Below, piece after piece: positions 38,491 to 50,220 of a stretch of 64,000 bases of DNA. Below the pieces are notes generated by a model. That model did no database searches. It was not told the DNA's origin and saw nothing but the letters and a program-made list of their open reading frames with translations. Each line of letters opens with the position of its first letter. Positions within the stretch are counted from its first letter, which is position 1. Made by a program: the position numbers and the translations under genes. Source of the stretch: Cacajao melanocephalus (Eukaryota > Chordata > Mammalia > Primates > Pitheciidae); assembly GCA_963573385.1 (NCBI GenBank), contig CAUYLG010005263.1, positions 86,877 to 150,876 of the forward strand, read 5' to 3'.

Positions 38491-40270
38491 GCTACACTTT
38501 TCTAGGGTTGGAACTGTCAAAGTGATTAAAAGTTCAGCATGCAAAGGCAGGGCTCTTCCTGCCATGGAAGAAGTAGTCTCAACTATCCTTTTCTCTCCTT
38601 CCTTGAATACTGTCTCCTCCTCTAGGACTAAGACTGCTGCCTGGTTTACCATCCAGGTCAGCTTGACACCAGGTGGTAAGAGCAAACTTCCCCTCTCTCT
38701 GCTTTTGTTTCTTTGGTTATAGATTCTTAGTATTTGACAGATTTGAATTTTTAATTAGCCTTTTGACATGGTTTTAAGGTCTGAGATTAGGGTTTACACA
38801 TTAGAGGTGAAATATGTGAAGTGATTCTCTAGGAGTGCTTTGTTTCAACATTACTTGGGCTTATTTAACTTCAGTAAAAGGAGCTTTCCACATAGTTTAA
38901 CTCACTGGTTTCTGAGGTTAAAGCCCCCCAAATAATGAATTATTATGTTATTTTAGCTTTTTTGTGCATCTATTTCCCTTTGAGAACTTACTGACAGGAG
39001 AAAACCTGTAGTCAAAGCAATATTCACATAACTGCTGACCTCTGGCTAAATGTCATATTAATACCATTATAATAATACCTAATGTCACTCTAAGCCCAGT
39101 GATGAGAGGAGGGGTGCAGATAGGAATTTGTGATCTTTCAATAAGGTCTCCTTAGTGACAAAACAATATGTTCTCCTATCAAGAAACCTTCAGGGGCCAA
39201 GAATATTATCCAGGGACTTAAGACAACTTTAGCAACCTTAAGGTATAATCCACTCTCAGAATTCCAGCGTGGAAGAATGAGTGAGGAAAGAATTAGAAGG
39301 TCATACAAACAACACTCAAGAGAGGTCATAACGTCAGTCATGACTGTCATATTTTTGATACAGGTGACAAATTATAAAACCAGAGCTCTTTAGATGTCAA
39401 AGCAGCCTGGGGACTACATATTTCAAAGCCCTCAAATTTCAAATTAAGAAACTGATGATCTAAGAGGTAGAAACACATATATTGTTACTAGGATATCATT
39501 GTAATAATTGGTATTTGAGACCCATGGCCAGCGGCTGAGACACCATTCTTTCCGTTATACTGTGTCCATAGAGGTTTATTAACATGGTAGATAATTTAAT
39601 CTAACAAGGGTAAAATTGTGTCTAATGTGAGATGAACATTTCTTGCACAACTTTATAAATTAGAATTAATCTCTGAACAAAGTAAAAATGGAGAAACACA
39701 TGTGCCCTACTTTATTACCTGGGCTTTCTTTTTTTATTAGTAGGGAGAATAATGTGATAGCCTTTATGACAAGGTTTAGGGATTCTGGAAAATCCCCATA
39801 ATGCCTCCTCAAACCTTATTGCCATAAATAACAAAATTACTAAAATTCTAAAATTACCAATTCACTTCTGCAAAATAAGGCAAAAGAGCTCTGTTCCTGG
39901 TAGAGTGTGATCAATTCATGCATGAAACCCAGATCTGAGGGTGCAAAATGGCCTTACCAGTTTCCTAGTCTAATCTTTGCCTATTTAACTCCAATATATC
40001 AATGCCTGAAGAATAGTGCCCTATTCTGTGAGAATATATCCATCATCTATTCCTCCATCCCTCAATTATTCATTCACTAATTTAGCTAATATTTTTGCAT
40101 TCCTCTTTTCCATCACTATGCCAGATATTGTTTCTTTTCTCTCAGTAGCAAACCCACCCTCTTTATTCTGTTTAGATTCTCCCATTAAGAAGCATTTCTG
40201 TGAGCTCTGGAAATCAGGTGGAAAGGAGAAGTCATATTCTATGGCAGCAGCTATGGGAAGGTATATATAT
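38491..40270. other. Unassigned sequence
   Basis: No recognised gene or clear repeat. Short open frames on both strands (38473-38722, 39138-39350, 40016-40273) show no family resemblance. Confidence 0.4.
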
Positions 40271-40278
40271 TAGAAATC

Positions 40279-40431
40279 AGAGGAACACCAGATATTACAG
40301 GATATATTAGATTAGATATTGATATGTTAGATATATTGATATATTAGATATTATTGATATAGATATATCGATAGATTAGATATTATTAGATAGATTAGAT
40401 ATTATTGGCAGATATTAGAGGAACACCAGAT
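40279..40431. repeat. GATA-like AT satellite between 15-bp direct repeats
   Basis: About 120 bp of irregular units built from gatat, tagat and attat lies between two exact copies of agaggaacaccagat (40279-40293 and 40417-40431). The repeat is imperfect, so it is not a plain microsatellite. A duplication followed by internal expansion would explain the layout. Confidence 0.85.
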
Positions 40432-40439
40432 TTCACCAG

Positions 40440-42229
40440 TATGCTTCTGAGATTTATTGACGTCTGTTCTATAAGCATCTAATAATTTTGTGGCAGCTTT
40501 TTGGCATTCCTGGTACTTCTAGACTTCCTCAAAGGCCAGGCCTCCCTGACCTTAGCTCACTGGTTCTTTGAAGGTTGTATAAACTTCTAATTCCCTGTAT
40601 TAAATTCACTGTTGCTCAGAATACCTATAGTGTTTTTTTTCCCCTGACAAATCCTGACAGAAACAGCCAAGCACTGGGCAATGAACAAAATATACAAAAT
40701 TGAGTCAACCTGCTGTACTATCTGAAGCTGTTTCTTATTTTAGAAAGCATCCTGCCTGTCTTTTATGCACATTGGTCCTTTTCCTGTCCTAAGTAGCCAC
40801 ACATATTAAGTCTTGCTTATTCATTTATATTTCAGCTCATATTAGTCTTCTTGAGAGGAGGTGTCTATGAGGAAAGAGAAAGGTGAGGACATGGGTACAT
40901 GATTGGTAGGAAGAAAGCACTACTGAGTGTGCAAAGATGACATTTTTTATTTTATAGTTTTTCTGACTCTTAGAACATAAAGGTTGGATTCTATTCTTAA
41001 AGAAGCTTGAATAAATCCTACTGGCTTCAGTGAGAGTCATATATATTTTGCAAGACAGAAGAGTTCAGATAGATGGTCTTGGGAAGTCTGCCATGTCAAT
41101 ATAAGGGCCTAGGGAAGTCTTCTAATGAGATGTGCATGCAGTGCCCCCATCTTTTGTCCCTTAGAATCACTCAGGAGATGACTGCAGGTATACTTTCATC
41201 TACTACAGTCTTCTATATTCTTTTCTATTTGGCTAATAAGACAAAATTTCATGGACTCAAAAGGGGCGTCATTCCAAAAGAACTATCATATGGCTGGGCC
41301 ATGAACCAGACTTAACTCCTCTGTTCTCTTTAAGCTGCTGGAAAACTTTGTGGCCATGAAATGCTTTGGTCATCTTTCATAGTGGCCAACTCTTGGCCAT
41401 GTGCTTAATGGGAGGAGAAATTGAATTAGATGGATATTTTAAGTGGATTAGAAAACCCTTTAGGCATGAAGTTATTATCAAGTCAGCTCTGAATATTCTA
41501 TAAATATTTATTCTCTCAGAGGAAAATATTACCTCAAGACTTCCTCAGTTTTTCTTAGATTTTATAGCCTTCTCAGCATTTTCTGGCTACATACATGGGG
41601 TTTCTAAAGAGGCTGTTACCTAATGACCTTTGTGTGTGTACGCATATGTAATAGTAGTCACATTAAACACCCTAGTGCTGTATAATACCCCAATGGAATT
41701 TAAGAACAGTGGAGCCAATTGCACAGTAAACAATCTGTAAGTTAAAAGGGTCTCCATCTAATCACACCATAAATGTGAAGAGTGTGTAGTTTGGTGTTTC
41801 TCCTGCACCTCAAGCTTCTAAAATAAATGAAGAGAACGTGGAGACCATAGTCACTGAAAATGACTTGCAGGAAAATCCGGAAGACTGTTAAATAACAGGA
41901 GGGTTTCATGTTTGACAGTGTCTGGAAATGTTGAATCTGTTTCACTGGCTGACCTTGGCTTTCCTGCATGTTTGTAAAAAGACTGCCTCATTTTTACCCA
42001 GAAAACAGTGATTTTACTTTCTGTTTATCTGGGCTAGTTGATCTTTTTTCCCCCAAATATTTATTTAATATTTACTCTGGGCACAGCATTGCCTTGTGCA
42101 GTGTGTAAGGAAATCCTCAGTGGATTTATAATTGAATTGGATATTTATGACACCATACCCAAGATATATATAAAAATGAAATTTTTGCCATTAAATACAT
42201 GGATTAATTTTTTGTATAAAAATATTCTT
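40440..42229. other. Unassigned sequence
   Basis: No recognised gene or clear repeat. The longest frame (42038-42433, +, 131 codons) runs through AT-rich DNA, a MIR fragment and the start of a MaLR LTR, so it is a chance frame. Confidence 0.45.
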
Positions 42230-42292
42230 GTGCCTTTACTTTGTGCAAGGCATGGTGCTAAGTACTTTTCTGCATATCATTTGTTTTTCTGC
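42230..42292 (-). repeat. MIR fragment
   Basis: 'tgcctttactttgtgcaagg' and 'catggtgctaagtacttttc' are the reverse complement of the 3' part of MIR. Confidence 0.6.
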
Positions 42293-42390
42293 AGATTCAT
42301 TAGCCACTCTTTTTTTCTCAATCGCTCTCAGCACAGGGTAGTGAATATTCACAGATTACATTCATCCAGGGTCCCTTGCCTTTTGACTTC

Positions 42391-42831
42391 TGTTATGGTT
42401 TGGATATTTGTCCCCACCCAGATCTCATGTTGAAATGTAATCCCCAGTGCTGGAGGTGGGGCCTGGTGGGAGGTGCTTGGATCATGGCGGCGGATCCCTC
42501 ATGAAAGGCTTGGGCCATTTCCTTGGTGATAAGTGAGCTCTTGCTCTGAGTTCACAGGAAATATGGTTGCTTAAAAGTGCATGACACCTCACCTTCAACC
42601 CTCTCTCTCTTGCTCATGCTTTTGCCATGTGACATGGCAGCTGCCACTTCTCCTTCTGCCGTGAGGAAAAGCTTCCTGAGGCCTCCCCAGAAGCCAAGTG
42701 ATGTCAGTGCCACGCTTGTACAGCCTGCAGAACCATGAGCCAATTGAATCCCTTTTTTTTTTTTTTTTTTTTTTTTACAAATTATCAATCTCAGATATTT
42801 CTTTATAGCAATGCAAGAATAGCCTAATACA
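42391..42831 (+). mobile_element. MaLR (MST-type) 5' LTR
   Basis: Begins TGTTATGGTTTGGATATTTG and ends AGCCTAATACA. It matches the MST LTR pattern and pairs with the 3' LTR at 44473. Left flank acttc (42386-42390) matches gcttc (44895-44899) at four of five bases, consistent with a 5-bp target duplication. A run of 24 T (42753-42776) replaces the short T-rich poly(A)-signal region present in the other LTR. Many differences between the two LTRs show a long time since insertion. Confidence 0.93.
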
Positions 42832-44472
42832 GAAAATTAGTACTAGGAGTGGGGTATTCCTTAAAATACTGAAAAATGTGGAAGCAGCTTTGGAACTGGA
42901 TAAATGGTAGAAGTTGGAAGAGTTTGGAGGGCTCTGAAGAAGACAGAAAGATGAGGGAAAGTTTGGAACTTCTTAGAGACCGGTTAAATTGTTGCCACCG
43001 AAATTCTGCTAGTGATATGGACAGTGAAGTCCAGGTTGATGAGGACTCAGATGGACATGAGGAACTTATTGGGAACTGGAGCAAAGATCAGCATGTTGTG
43101 CCTTAGCAAAGAGCCTAGCTGCATTGTGTCCATACACTAGGGATCTGTGGAAGTTTGAACTTCAGAGTGATGATTTAGGCTACCTAGCAGAAGAAATTTC
43201 TAAGCAGCAAAGCATTCAAAACATGGCCTGGTTGCTTCTAACATCCCATTCTCAGATACAGGAGCAAATAAATGACTTAAGGTTGGAATCTATATTTAAA
43301 AGGGAAGCAAAGTGTAAAAATTTGAAATATTTGCAGCCTGGCCATGTGGCAGAGAAAGAAAAAAGCTTTTGTGGGAGAGTAATTTAAGCAGTTGGTGGAG
43401 CGACCACCTGCTAGAAATATTTGCATAACTAAAAGGGAGCCAGGTGCTAATAGCCAAGACAATGGAAAATACCTGGAAGGCATTTCAGAGACTTTCTTGG
43501 CACCCCCTTCCATTGAAGGCACAGAGGTCTAGGAGGGAAAAATGATTTCATGAGCTGGGCCCGGAGCCCAGATGCTCTGCACAGCCTCAGAACACTGCTT
43601 CCCATATCCCTGCTGCCCCAGCTCCAGCTGTGGCTCAAAGGAGTCCAGGTATAACTTGAATGACTGCTTCAGCTCCAAAGGGTAAAAGCTGTAAGCATTG
43701 ACAACTTCCATGTGGTGTTAAGCCTGCAGGTGCACAGAGTGAAAAAGTGAAAAAGGCTTAGCAACCTCTGCCTAGATTTCAGAGGGTATATGAGAAGGCC
43801 CGATTGCCCAGACAGAAGCCTGCTGCAGGAGGGAAGCCCTCACAGAGAACCTCTACTACAGCAGTGTGGAGGGAAAATGTGGGGTTAGACCCCCACACGG
43901 AGTCGCTACTGGCGCACTGCCTAGTGGAGCTGTGAGAAGGGGGTCACCGTCCTCCAGACCCCAGATCCACTAGCAACTTGCATCATATGCCTGGAAAAGC
44001 TGCAAGAACTCAAGGCCAGTCCCGGAGAGCAGCCACAGGGGCTGAACCCTGCAAAGCTGCAGGGACAGAGCTGCCCAGGGCCTTGAGAGCCCACCCCTCA
44101 TATTAGTGTGCTCTGGATGCAGGACATACAGTCAAAGGATACTCTTTTGGAGATTTAAAATTTAGTGACTGCCTTACTGGGTTTTGAACTTGCATGGGGC
44201 CTGTAGTCCCTTTCTTTCAGCTGACTTAACTCTTTTGGAATGGGAATGTTTACCCAGTGCCTACACCCCCATTGTATCTTGGAAGTGAAAATTTGTTTTT
44301 GATTTTACAGGTTCATTGATGAAAGGGACTTGCCTTGTCTCAGATAAGACTTTAGACTTTGGGCTTCTGAGTTAATGCTGAAATGAGTAAAAGTTTTGGG
44401 GGACTACTGGGAAGCCATGATAGTATTTTGCAATGTGAGAAGGCCATGAGATTTGGGGGAGGAAGTGGGGAA
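42832..44472 (+). mobile_element. MaLR internal region (MST/THE1-int)
   Basis: Lies between the two LTRs and starts 'gaaaattagtactaggagtg', typical of MaLR internal sequence. It has a degraded gag-like reading region: open stretches at 42876-43106 and 43124-43387 in different frames, separated by a stop. No pol or env is recognisable, as in all MaLR elements. It ends in a polypurine tract (about 44451-44472) just before the 3' LTR. Minus-strand frames at 42824-43084 and 43277-43711 are shadows. Confidence 0.9.
42876..43387 (+). pseudogene. Degenerate MaLR gag-like remnant
   Basis: Two short open stretches (76 and 87 codons) cover the 5' part of the MaLR internal region and include an acidic segment after a Trp-rich start. 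They are out of frame with each other and broken by stops. I see no zinc-knuckle or capsid motif that would establish function, so this is a dead relic. Confidence 0.5.
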
Positions 44473-44894
44473 TGATATAGTTTAGAGATTTGCCCCCACC
44501 CAAATCTCATGTTGAAATGTAATCCCCAATGTTGGATCTGGGGCCTGGTGAGAGGTGTTTGAATCATGGGGCATGTTCCTCATGAATGGCCTGGGCCATC
44601 TCCTTGTTGACAAGTGAGCTTTCACTCTGAATTCATAAGAGATATAGTTGTTTCAAAGTGTGTGGAGCCCCCCACTCTTTCTCTCTCTTGCCTCTGCTTT
44701 TGCCATGTGACATGCCAACTCCTGCTTCACCTTCTGCCATGAGTAAAAGCTCCCTGAGGTCTCTTCAGAAGCCAAGCAATGTTGTTGCCATGTTTGTGTA
44801 GCCCACAGAACCATGAGCCAATTAAAGCTATTTCACTTACAAATTATCCAGTCTCAGGAATTTCTTTATAGCAATGCAAAAATATCCTAATATG
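44473..44894 (+). mobile_element. MaLR (MST-type) 3' LTR
   Basis: Begins TGATATAGTTTAGAGATTTG directly after the polypurine tract and ends ...CCTAATATG, with the usual terminal CA changed to TG. It is followed by gcttc, the right copy of the target duplication. It completes a 2.5-kb LTR-internal-LTR element. The minus frame 44352-44567 overlaps it by chance. Confidence 0.93.
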
Positions 44895-44899
44895 GCTTC

Positions 44900-45337
44900 C
44901 ATTAAGTTTATCCAATGGGAGTTGCTGACATGAGATCTGCGGTGGGAAGAGAATGAAGTTGCAGTAGTTTTCCTCCTATCTTCCATGCCACCTTCTTGCT
45001 GAATCATCTTAGATTGGCTGCTTTACTCACAGAGCCACCCTCCTTAGGTTCTTGTAAATGTTCACTGCTTTGCCCCTCAGGACTCAATAATGGCTCCCCA
45101 TAATTTCTGCTATTAGAGTATTGAACTGTCTTCTGTTGGCTAGGGAAAACATAAACCCTGCCATCTGTTTTGCAAATGGTCTCTTTATTAAATTCAATAC
45201 AGATTACCTAATTTTAATTTTCCATCTTTTCCTGGCTAGTCCTGAACTCAAACAAAGATAAATCAGATGGGTATCTAATCGTCAAGGTGAAGGTAAGCCA
45301 TATTTCAAAATAAATACGACAAGCCAGAATTTAAGTA
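44900..45337. other. Unassigned sequence
   Basis: No recognised gene or repeat. Confidence 0.45.
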
Positions 45338-45470
45338 AGAGGCAGTGTAATACACCAGTGAGAACAGTCAACTTGAAATGAGGTTGTATAGATTATAATC
45401 CCTGCCCTGCTTCTAGTTGTGATTACCCGGGTAAAATACACTACTTCATTGGATGCCAGTTTCCCTTATC
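45338..45470 (+). repeat. MIR SINE, sense
   Basis: Sense MIR landmarks in order: 'gaggcagtgtaatacaccag', 'gattataatccctgccctgc', 'ttctagttgtgattacccgg' and 'gatgccagtttcccttatct'. Its CORE end runs directly into the palindrome at 45468. Confidence 0.7.
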
Positions 45471-45531
45471 TTTAAGCACATCTAGTTTCTCTTTATATAA
45501 AGAGAAGGAGAAACTAGATGTGCTTAAAGAT
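45468..45531. repeat. 24-bp perfect inverted repeat with a nested palindrome
   Basis: Arms 45468-45491 and 45508-45531 are exact reverse complements over 24 bp (the left starts atctttaagcacatctag). The 16-bp centre overlaps a second perfect palindrome, ttctctttatataaagagaa (45487-45506). It could extrude alternative cruciforms or fold as RNA. The left arm may derive from the end of the adjoining MIR. Confidence 0.95.
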
Positions 45532-45905
45532 TATGTCCAATGTTGAGATTTTATACTGACTGCTCTCTTTTGAGTTCTTTAAGGAAGTAGCAATTAAATA
45601 CTAAAAAGGAGTGGCAGCTACAGTACCATGGAAACCTGGGGAAAACATAGATTAATTAGGACAAAATTACTAAGAGCAATGAAACTGAGGAAGAAGAGAT
45701 TGCTGGAATAAGGGAAAGCTACAGGGAACAGATGGTACATGGGAAGTCTTTATTTCATATGTTGAGTTAGAAAACCATCAAATGTGTAAATAAGTGTTGG
45801 TAAATCTTCCTGAGTTAAAGCAAAGTCTGGAGTTCCTGCCATTTCTTACAGAGCCATCCAGCTACAGAATTTGACTTACCTGTAGTAATTAGCACGTACA
45901 TGATG
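45532..45905. other. Unassigned sequence
   Basis: No recognised gene or repeat. Confidence 0.45.
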
Positions 45906-45910
45906 CCAGT

Positions 45911-46262
45911 TGTATTAGTCCATTTTCACACTGCTGATAAAGACATACTCGAGACTGGGAAGAAAAGGAGGTTTAATTGAACTTACAGTTCCACATAGCT
46001 GAGAAGGCATCAGAATCATGGTGGGAGGCAAAAGGCACTTCTTACATGGCAGCAGCAAGAGAAAATGAGGAAGATGCAAAAGTGGAAACCTCTGATAAAA
46101 CCATCAGAGCTTGTGAGACTTATTCATTAACATGAGAACAGTATGGGGAAACCAAGCCCATGATTCAAATTATCGTCCACTGGGTTCCTCCCACAACATG
46201 TGGGAATTATGGGAGTACAATTCAGGGAGAGATTTGGGTGGGGACACAGCCAAACCGTATCA
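45911..46262 (-). mobile_element. THE1-type MaLR solo LTR, antisense
   Basis: On the plus strand it reads TGTATTAGTCCATTTTCACA ... CCAAACCGTATCA, the reverse complement of a THE1 LTR. The exact 5-bp duplication CCAGT flanks it (45906-45910 and 46263-46267). 352 bp fits THE1. The plus-strand frame 46132-46455 starts inside it and is not a gene. Confidence 0.95.
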
Positions 46263-46267
46263 CCAGT

Positions 46268-46579
46268 GTTCCCTGAGTTGTCTCTGCAGAGACTCTTGTA
46301 TCTACTTTAGGGTACCTAAGATAACCACTGCTCCTGCCCGAGCACATACTTCTGCTACTTTTATATTTTCCTTAAGATCCCCTCTTTGCCTTCCATCTCA
46401 CATGACATTGGATTTCCCAAAGCCATCTGGACAGCTTCAGTGCTTCTTTGCTTGACTCTTCCAGGAGTGAGAAAGTTCTAAGCAATCACCCTGTTGTGTT
46501 GGGCAAGAAGGGAGGGAGATAGTTTGTTTCATGGGGACTCCTGAAGACAGGACTTGTATGACTGCCAATTTAGTTGCCG
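46268..46579. other. Unassigned sequence
   Basis: No recognised gene or repeat. Confidence 0.4.
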
Positions 46580-46930
46580 TTTAAGAAAATTTATTGAACT
46601 ACTATTTATTAGACATGATGTTGACCAAGCCTTCAGGGAATGTAAGACTAGTACTAGAAAAGGAAGGTTAATAAGAATACTTTAATCCAATGTTGTAAGC
46701 ACTATGATATGACACATTGGATGCCTAGATTATTATGGGAACCCAGAGACCCTACATAACTCAGCTGGAAGGTAGGTGGGCTAGGAAGGAATCAGAAAGC
46801 TCGCTAAGAGACAATGCTAATATTAGCTCATTCAGAAAGGTTGTACAAGAGTTTCTCGCAAGGAGAAAGAAGGGCAGAATGTTCACAATGAGAATAGGAT
46901 GACCTAAACCTTGGAAGTATAAAATAGCAA
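46580..46930 (-). repeat. Probable L2 relic, antisense
   Basis: Starts like the reversed L2 terminus ('aaaatttattgaactactat', 'ttattagacatgatgttgac'). It continues with the purine-rich antisense L2 pattern ('agaagggcagaatgttcaca'). Diverged, so moderate confidence. Confidence 0.45.
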
Positions 46931-49029
46931 GGGATGTTTTTGAATTGTGTGTATATGGGTGAATCTTGTAGACAGAGTAGCGTGGTGTATCAGATGTATA
47001 ATATCAATGTGGGTAAGTGTCCTTTTAAGGGTTAGTGGGGTGTTTGTGTGCTAGCTGGGGAACCTAACCACCCAAGATAGCCTTATTTGTCTGGGAAGTA
47101 CATTTTAATATCCACTAAGTAAATTTATGGAAGAGATTGTGAGTAGCAGATGGGTAAGTTGAGGCTCCCTGTGCAGCATTATTTCCCACACATCTCTTGG
47201 CAAAGAGCCTTGACAAATAGCAGCAATAAAAGCTTTGTATCCTTCGATCGATATATAATGGAATAATATAATTCCATTCATGGATGATTTGGCAATCATG
47301 CTGTCTTGCCAAAGAGGGGGAGATTGATGCCCCCAGCCAAACACAGGTCTGTGTGGTAAGGGAGGCTTGGTAACATGCTCTTTCAGTTTTCTGTGGGTTT
47401 GGGAATTACTGCTGTTTTTCTCACTTCTTAGTTTTAATGGGTGTCTGAGAAATACTCTGACTTCCAGGGCTTTGTAGGAAGGAGAAAAAACAGATTTAAT
47501 GCTATTTTAAGTCTTCAGACACATTTACACATCCTCCATCTGCTTGGGAGGGAAAAAATTCAGATTTCAATAACAAAAATTGTATAGGTTTTCCTTAAGG
47601 CAACAGAAAATGCATGTGATAAGGAAATAGCCATGAAGTGCAAAGGCACATTTAGGTCTTAGTGCTTATTGACTGGAGCTGCAAAGAAGATGTGAAGGAT
47701 GTGTGAAAAATCCCAAATAAAAGAGCTCGAGTAACATACAATATGGATAAGAAAAATGTGCTTTAAAGAAAATGCAACTGTCACAAACGAACATGGGATG
47801 TGGAAAATAAGTGGGGCCGAGGAGGAGAAGTGTATGATGAGAATGGAGATAAGCAATATTCTCTTCTTAGAAGTTTGTTTCACAGGAACAGTATTCTGTT
47901 CTACAATTATTGGTTTGCATTACATTCATTCAAAATATAATTTAAAATGCAAGAATCTTGAATTAGACCTACTTTCCCTCTTCTACCTTGCTACCTGTAA
48001 GGCAGATTTCAGTCTTACAACCACTGAAACCCATAATCAATGGGAAGAGGGATTGGGAAGACTACAGTTCTAGTCCTAAGAGGAGGCTAGAAAGCACAAA
48101 CCCCACAATTCCTTGTCAGGCTGGTACAGGGCATGTTCAACACACAATCATATTCAAGGTAGACATTTGATGGGAAGTATATTAAATGTGTGTTACTGCT
48201 TATAAAGCCCTTCTGGGATGAAATACTGGATGTGTTTTAGGTTAGTTACAGCCAATCTGGTGAACTTGTGCAGCACATTGTGAAATGTCACTGTCCTATT
48301 TAAACTCTGAAAAGGCAATGGATTCATGTGTTTACCAGTTGTCATTTACATGCTATTCTACAGTACAAGCCCATCTGATTTGTAGCATATACCTTGTGTG
48401 CTAGCTATATATAACAGCCCTGATATTAGCACCTGGCCAACTGTTTAGACCTTAAAGAATTTTTAGAGTCCCTCTCTAGTCTTCACTATAGGCCTGGAAG
48501 AGATTTTTAAAAAGACTGCTTATATGTTCCATCATTTTTGCGGGGGTGGATTTTTATGAGATTTTAGCCACTGGGATTCATGTCAAACCAGATAAATTTA
48601 GTCCACACTCTTGGCTTGTGAGACAGAGCAGTGCCTATACAAAAGGAATATCTTGGCCTCTGCCAACAGAGTCCATGTCTCGCCTCCTTGGATGACAGGC
48701 AACTCTCTGGATCTGCCTTGCTCATGGCTCACATCTTCTTTTTGCCACCCATCCTGCTAACACTTTAACTATCATTCAGTCACTTTGTAACTTCCAGCCC
48801 CAACGTGGTAACTATTAGTGTCTCTTATGCAGATTGGTGAATCCCACTGACCAGTTGTGGGGCATACATCCCAGTTTACCTGGAGTGTAGGAACTCCTGC
48901 AACCAGACGCTGTCTTCACTGAAGTTCTTTACTACGGTTCTCTCTGCTGTGCAGGCAGAACTAAAGGACTTTCCCTGACATTGACTTTATACGTTCAGGG
49001 TAGGCATTAGGAGTTTTTAAAGAAGCACT
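46931..49029. other. 2 kb unassigned sequence
   Basis: No recognised gene or clear interspersed repeat. Small frames on both strands (47105-47344, 47659-47883, 47756-48073) lack recognisable similarity. Confidence 0.4.
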
Positions 49030-49544
49030 TAATTCACAGATATTTACTGTATTCTTAATAGATGTCAGGCACTGTTAGGGTCATAAACTGTAACTGAGAT
49101 GTAGCTAACAGCGTAGTAGGAAAGAAAATGGATGCAGGTAGCTGTAATTAGAAAATGTTGACGATAGATCAGTCCTTAGTGACAAACTATAAATAAAGAC
49201 ACCATAGAAAAAAAAGACATAATTTCTGTAAGCGGTATCACAGAGGGCTTTAGAGGACGCAGCTTTTGGGGTATAGACTTTAGTGGACGGATGGAATTTC
49301 AGAAGAAACTTATCAAATTGTGCATTCAGATGGAAGAAATAGAATAGGCAAAAAGGGCATGAAGACAGGATGTAGCTAGGTAACAACAATTGGGATAAAT
49401 TTGCAGGACCAAGGGATGCACATGGAAGAGATGATGTAGATAAAATAAATTTGGAACTTTTTCCTGAAACATGTTGAGTCAGGGAGTTACACTATCAAAG
49501 CTATTCATGTGGATGCTTAACGGTTGATGGTGACTAGGATGTAT
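49030..49544 (-). repeat. L2 relic, antisense, part 1
   Basis: Opens with the reversed L2 end ('cacagatatttactgtattc', 'gatgtcaggcactgttaggg') and continues in purine-rich antisense L2 sequence ('gaataggcaaaaagggcatg'). It is interrupted at 49545 by a MER20 and resumes after it. The minus frame 49105-49389 is within it. Confidence 0.6.
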
Positions 49545-49758
49545 CGGTGGTTCTCAACTAGAGGTGAGTCTTGCTTGCCCTCTGCTCAGGGATGTTTGGC
49601 AAGGTCTGAAGTCACTTTTGGTTGTCACATCTTAGTAGGGGGAGGAGGTAGAATATAGTGGGTAGAGTCCAGGATGCTGCTGCATGTCCCATTGTGCATC
49701 CAACAACAAAGAATTATCTGGCTACAAATGTCAGTGGTGCCAAGGTTGAGGAACCCTG
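49545..49758 (+). mobile_element. MER20 (hAT-Charlie MITE)
   Basis: Strong match to recalled MER20: 'cggtggttctcaactagagg', 'gggatgtttggcaaggtctg', 'cttttggttgtcacatctta', 'gtccaggatgctgctgcatg', 'acaacaaagaattatctggc' and 'gccaaggttgaggaaccctg'. The ends form short inverted repeats. No 8-bp duplication is discernible. It sits inside an older L2. Confidence 0.93.
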
Positions 49759-50030
49759 CAGCAGATTAAAGGAGCAATTTACTGCTGAAAGGGGAAACAA
49801 GAGTTAAAGTAGTATTGGGAGTGTCCAGCTGAGAGAAAGGAGGATCTCTACAGGGCAGTGGCAGTAGAAAATGGAAGTGGAGAGACAGCTGTACTGAATA
49901 TTTAAAGGTAGAATTGACAAAAATTAGGCAACAAATTATTTGTGGTGGGGAGGAAGGAAAGAATAAAAAGAAACTCCAAGGCTTTGAACTGGTTTTTCTG
50001 GAGAATGATTTGTCTAATCACAGAAAAAAG
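49759..50030 (-). repeat. L2 relic, antisense, part 2
   Basis: Continues the L2 interrupted by MER20: 'gagagaaaggaggatctcta', 'cagggcagtggcagtagaaa' and 'aaaggtagaattgacaaaaa' follow the antisense L2 order seen also at 31100-32340. Confidence 0.6.
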
Positions 50031-50079
50031 CAGCAAGAACAAAAACTATATATCCTTTTGTCTAACAACATTGATGTAA

Positions 50080-50220
50080 AGCTGGGTTCAGATCCCTACT
50101 TTTCTACCTACTATTTGTATGGTTTAGATAAATGTCTTTAGTTCTATGGGGTTATTTTCTCATTAGTAAAATATTGATAATATCATCTCCCTTACAGGTC
50201 ACATCAAAGTAAAATCAGGT
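50080..50220 (+). repeat. MIR SINE, sense
   Basis: 'gctgggttcagatccctact', 'gttattttctcattagtaaa' and 'atattgataatatcatctcc' give the sense MIR pattern from the 5' side through the CORE. Confidence 0.65.

Noticed and set aside
40279..40431. CRISPR-like array of short repeats
   Set aside because: Units are irregular low-complexity AT repeats with no distinct spacers, in a eukaryotic context.
42038..42433. 131-codon plus-strand frame
   Set aside because: It passes through AT-rich DNA, a MIR fragment and the start of a MaLR LTR. Coding is implausible.
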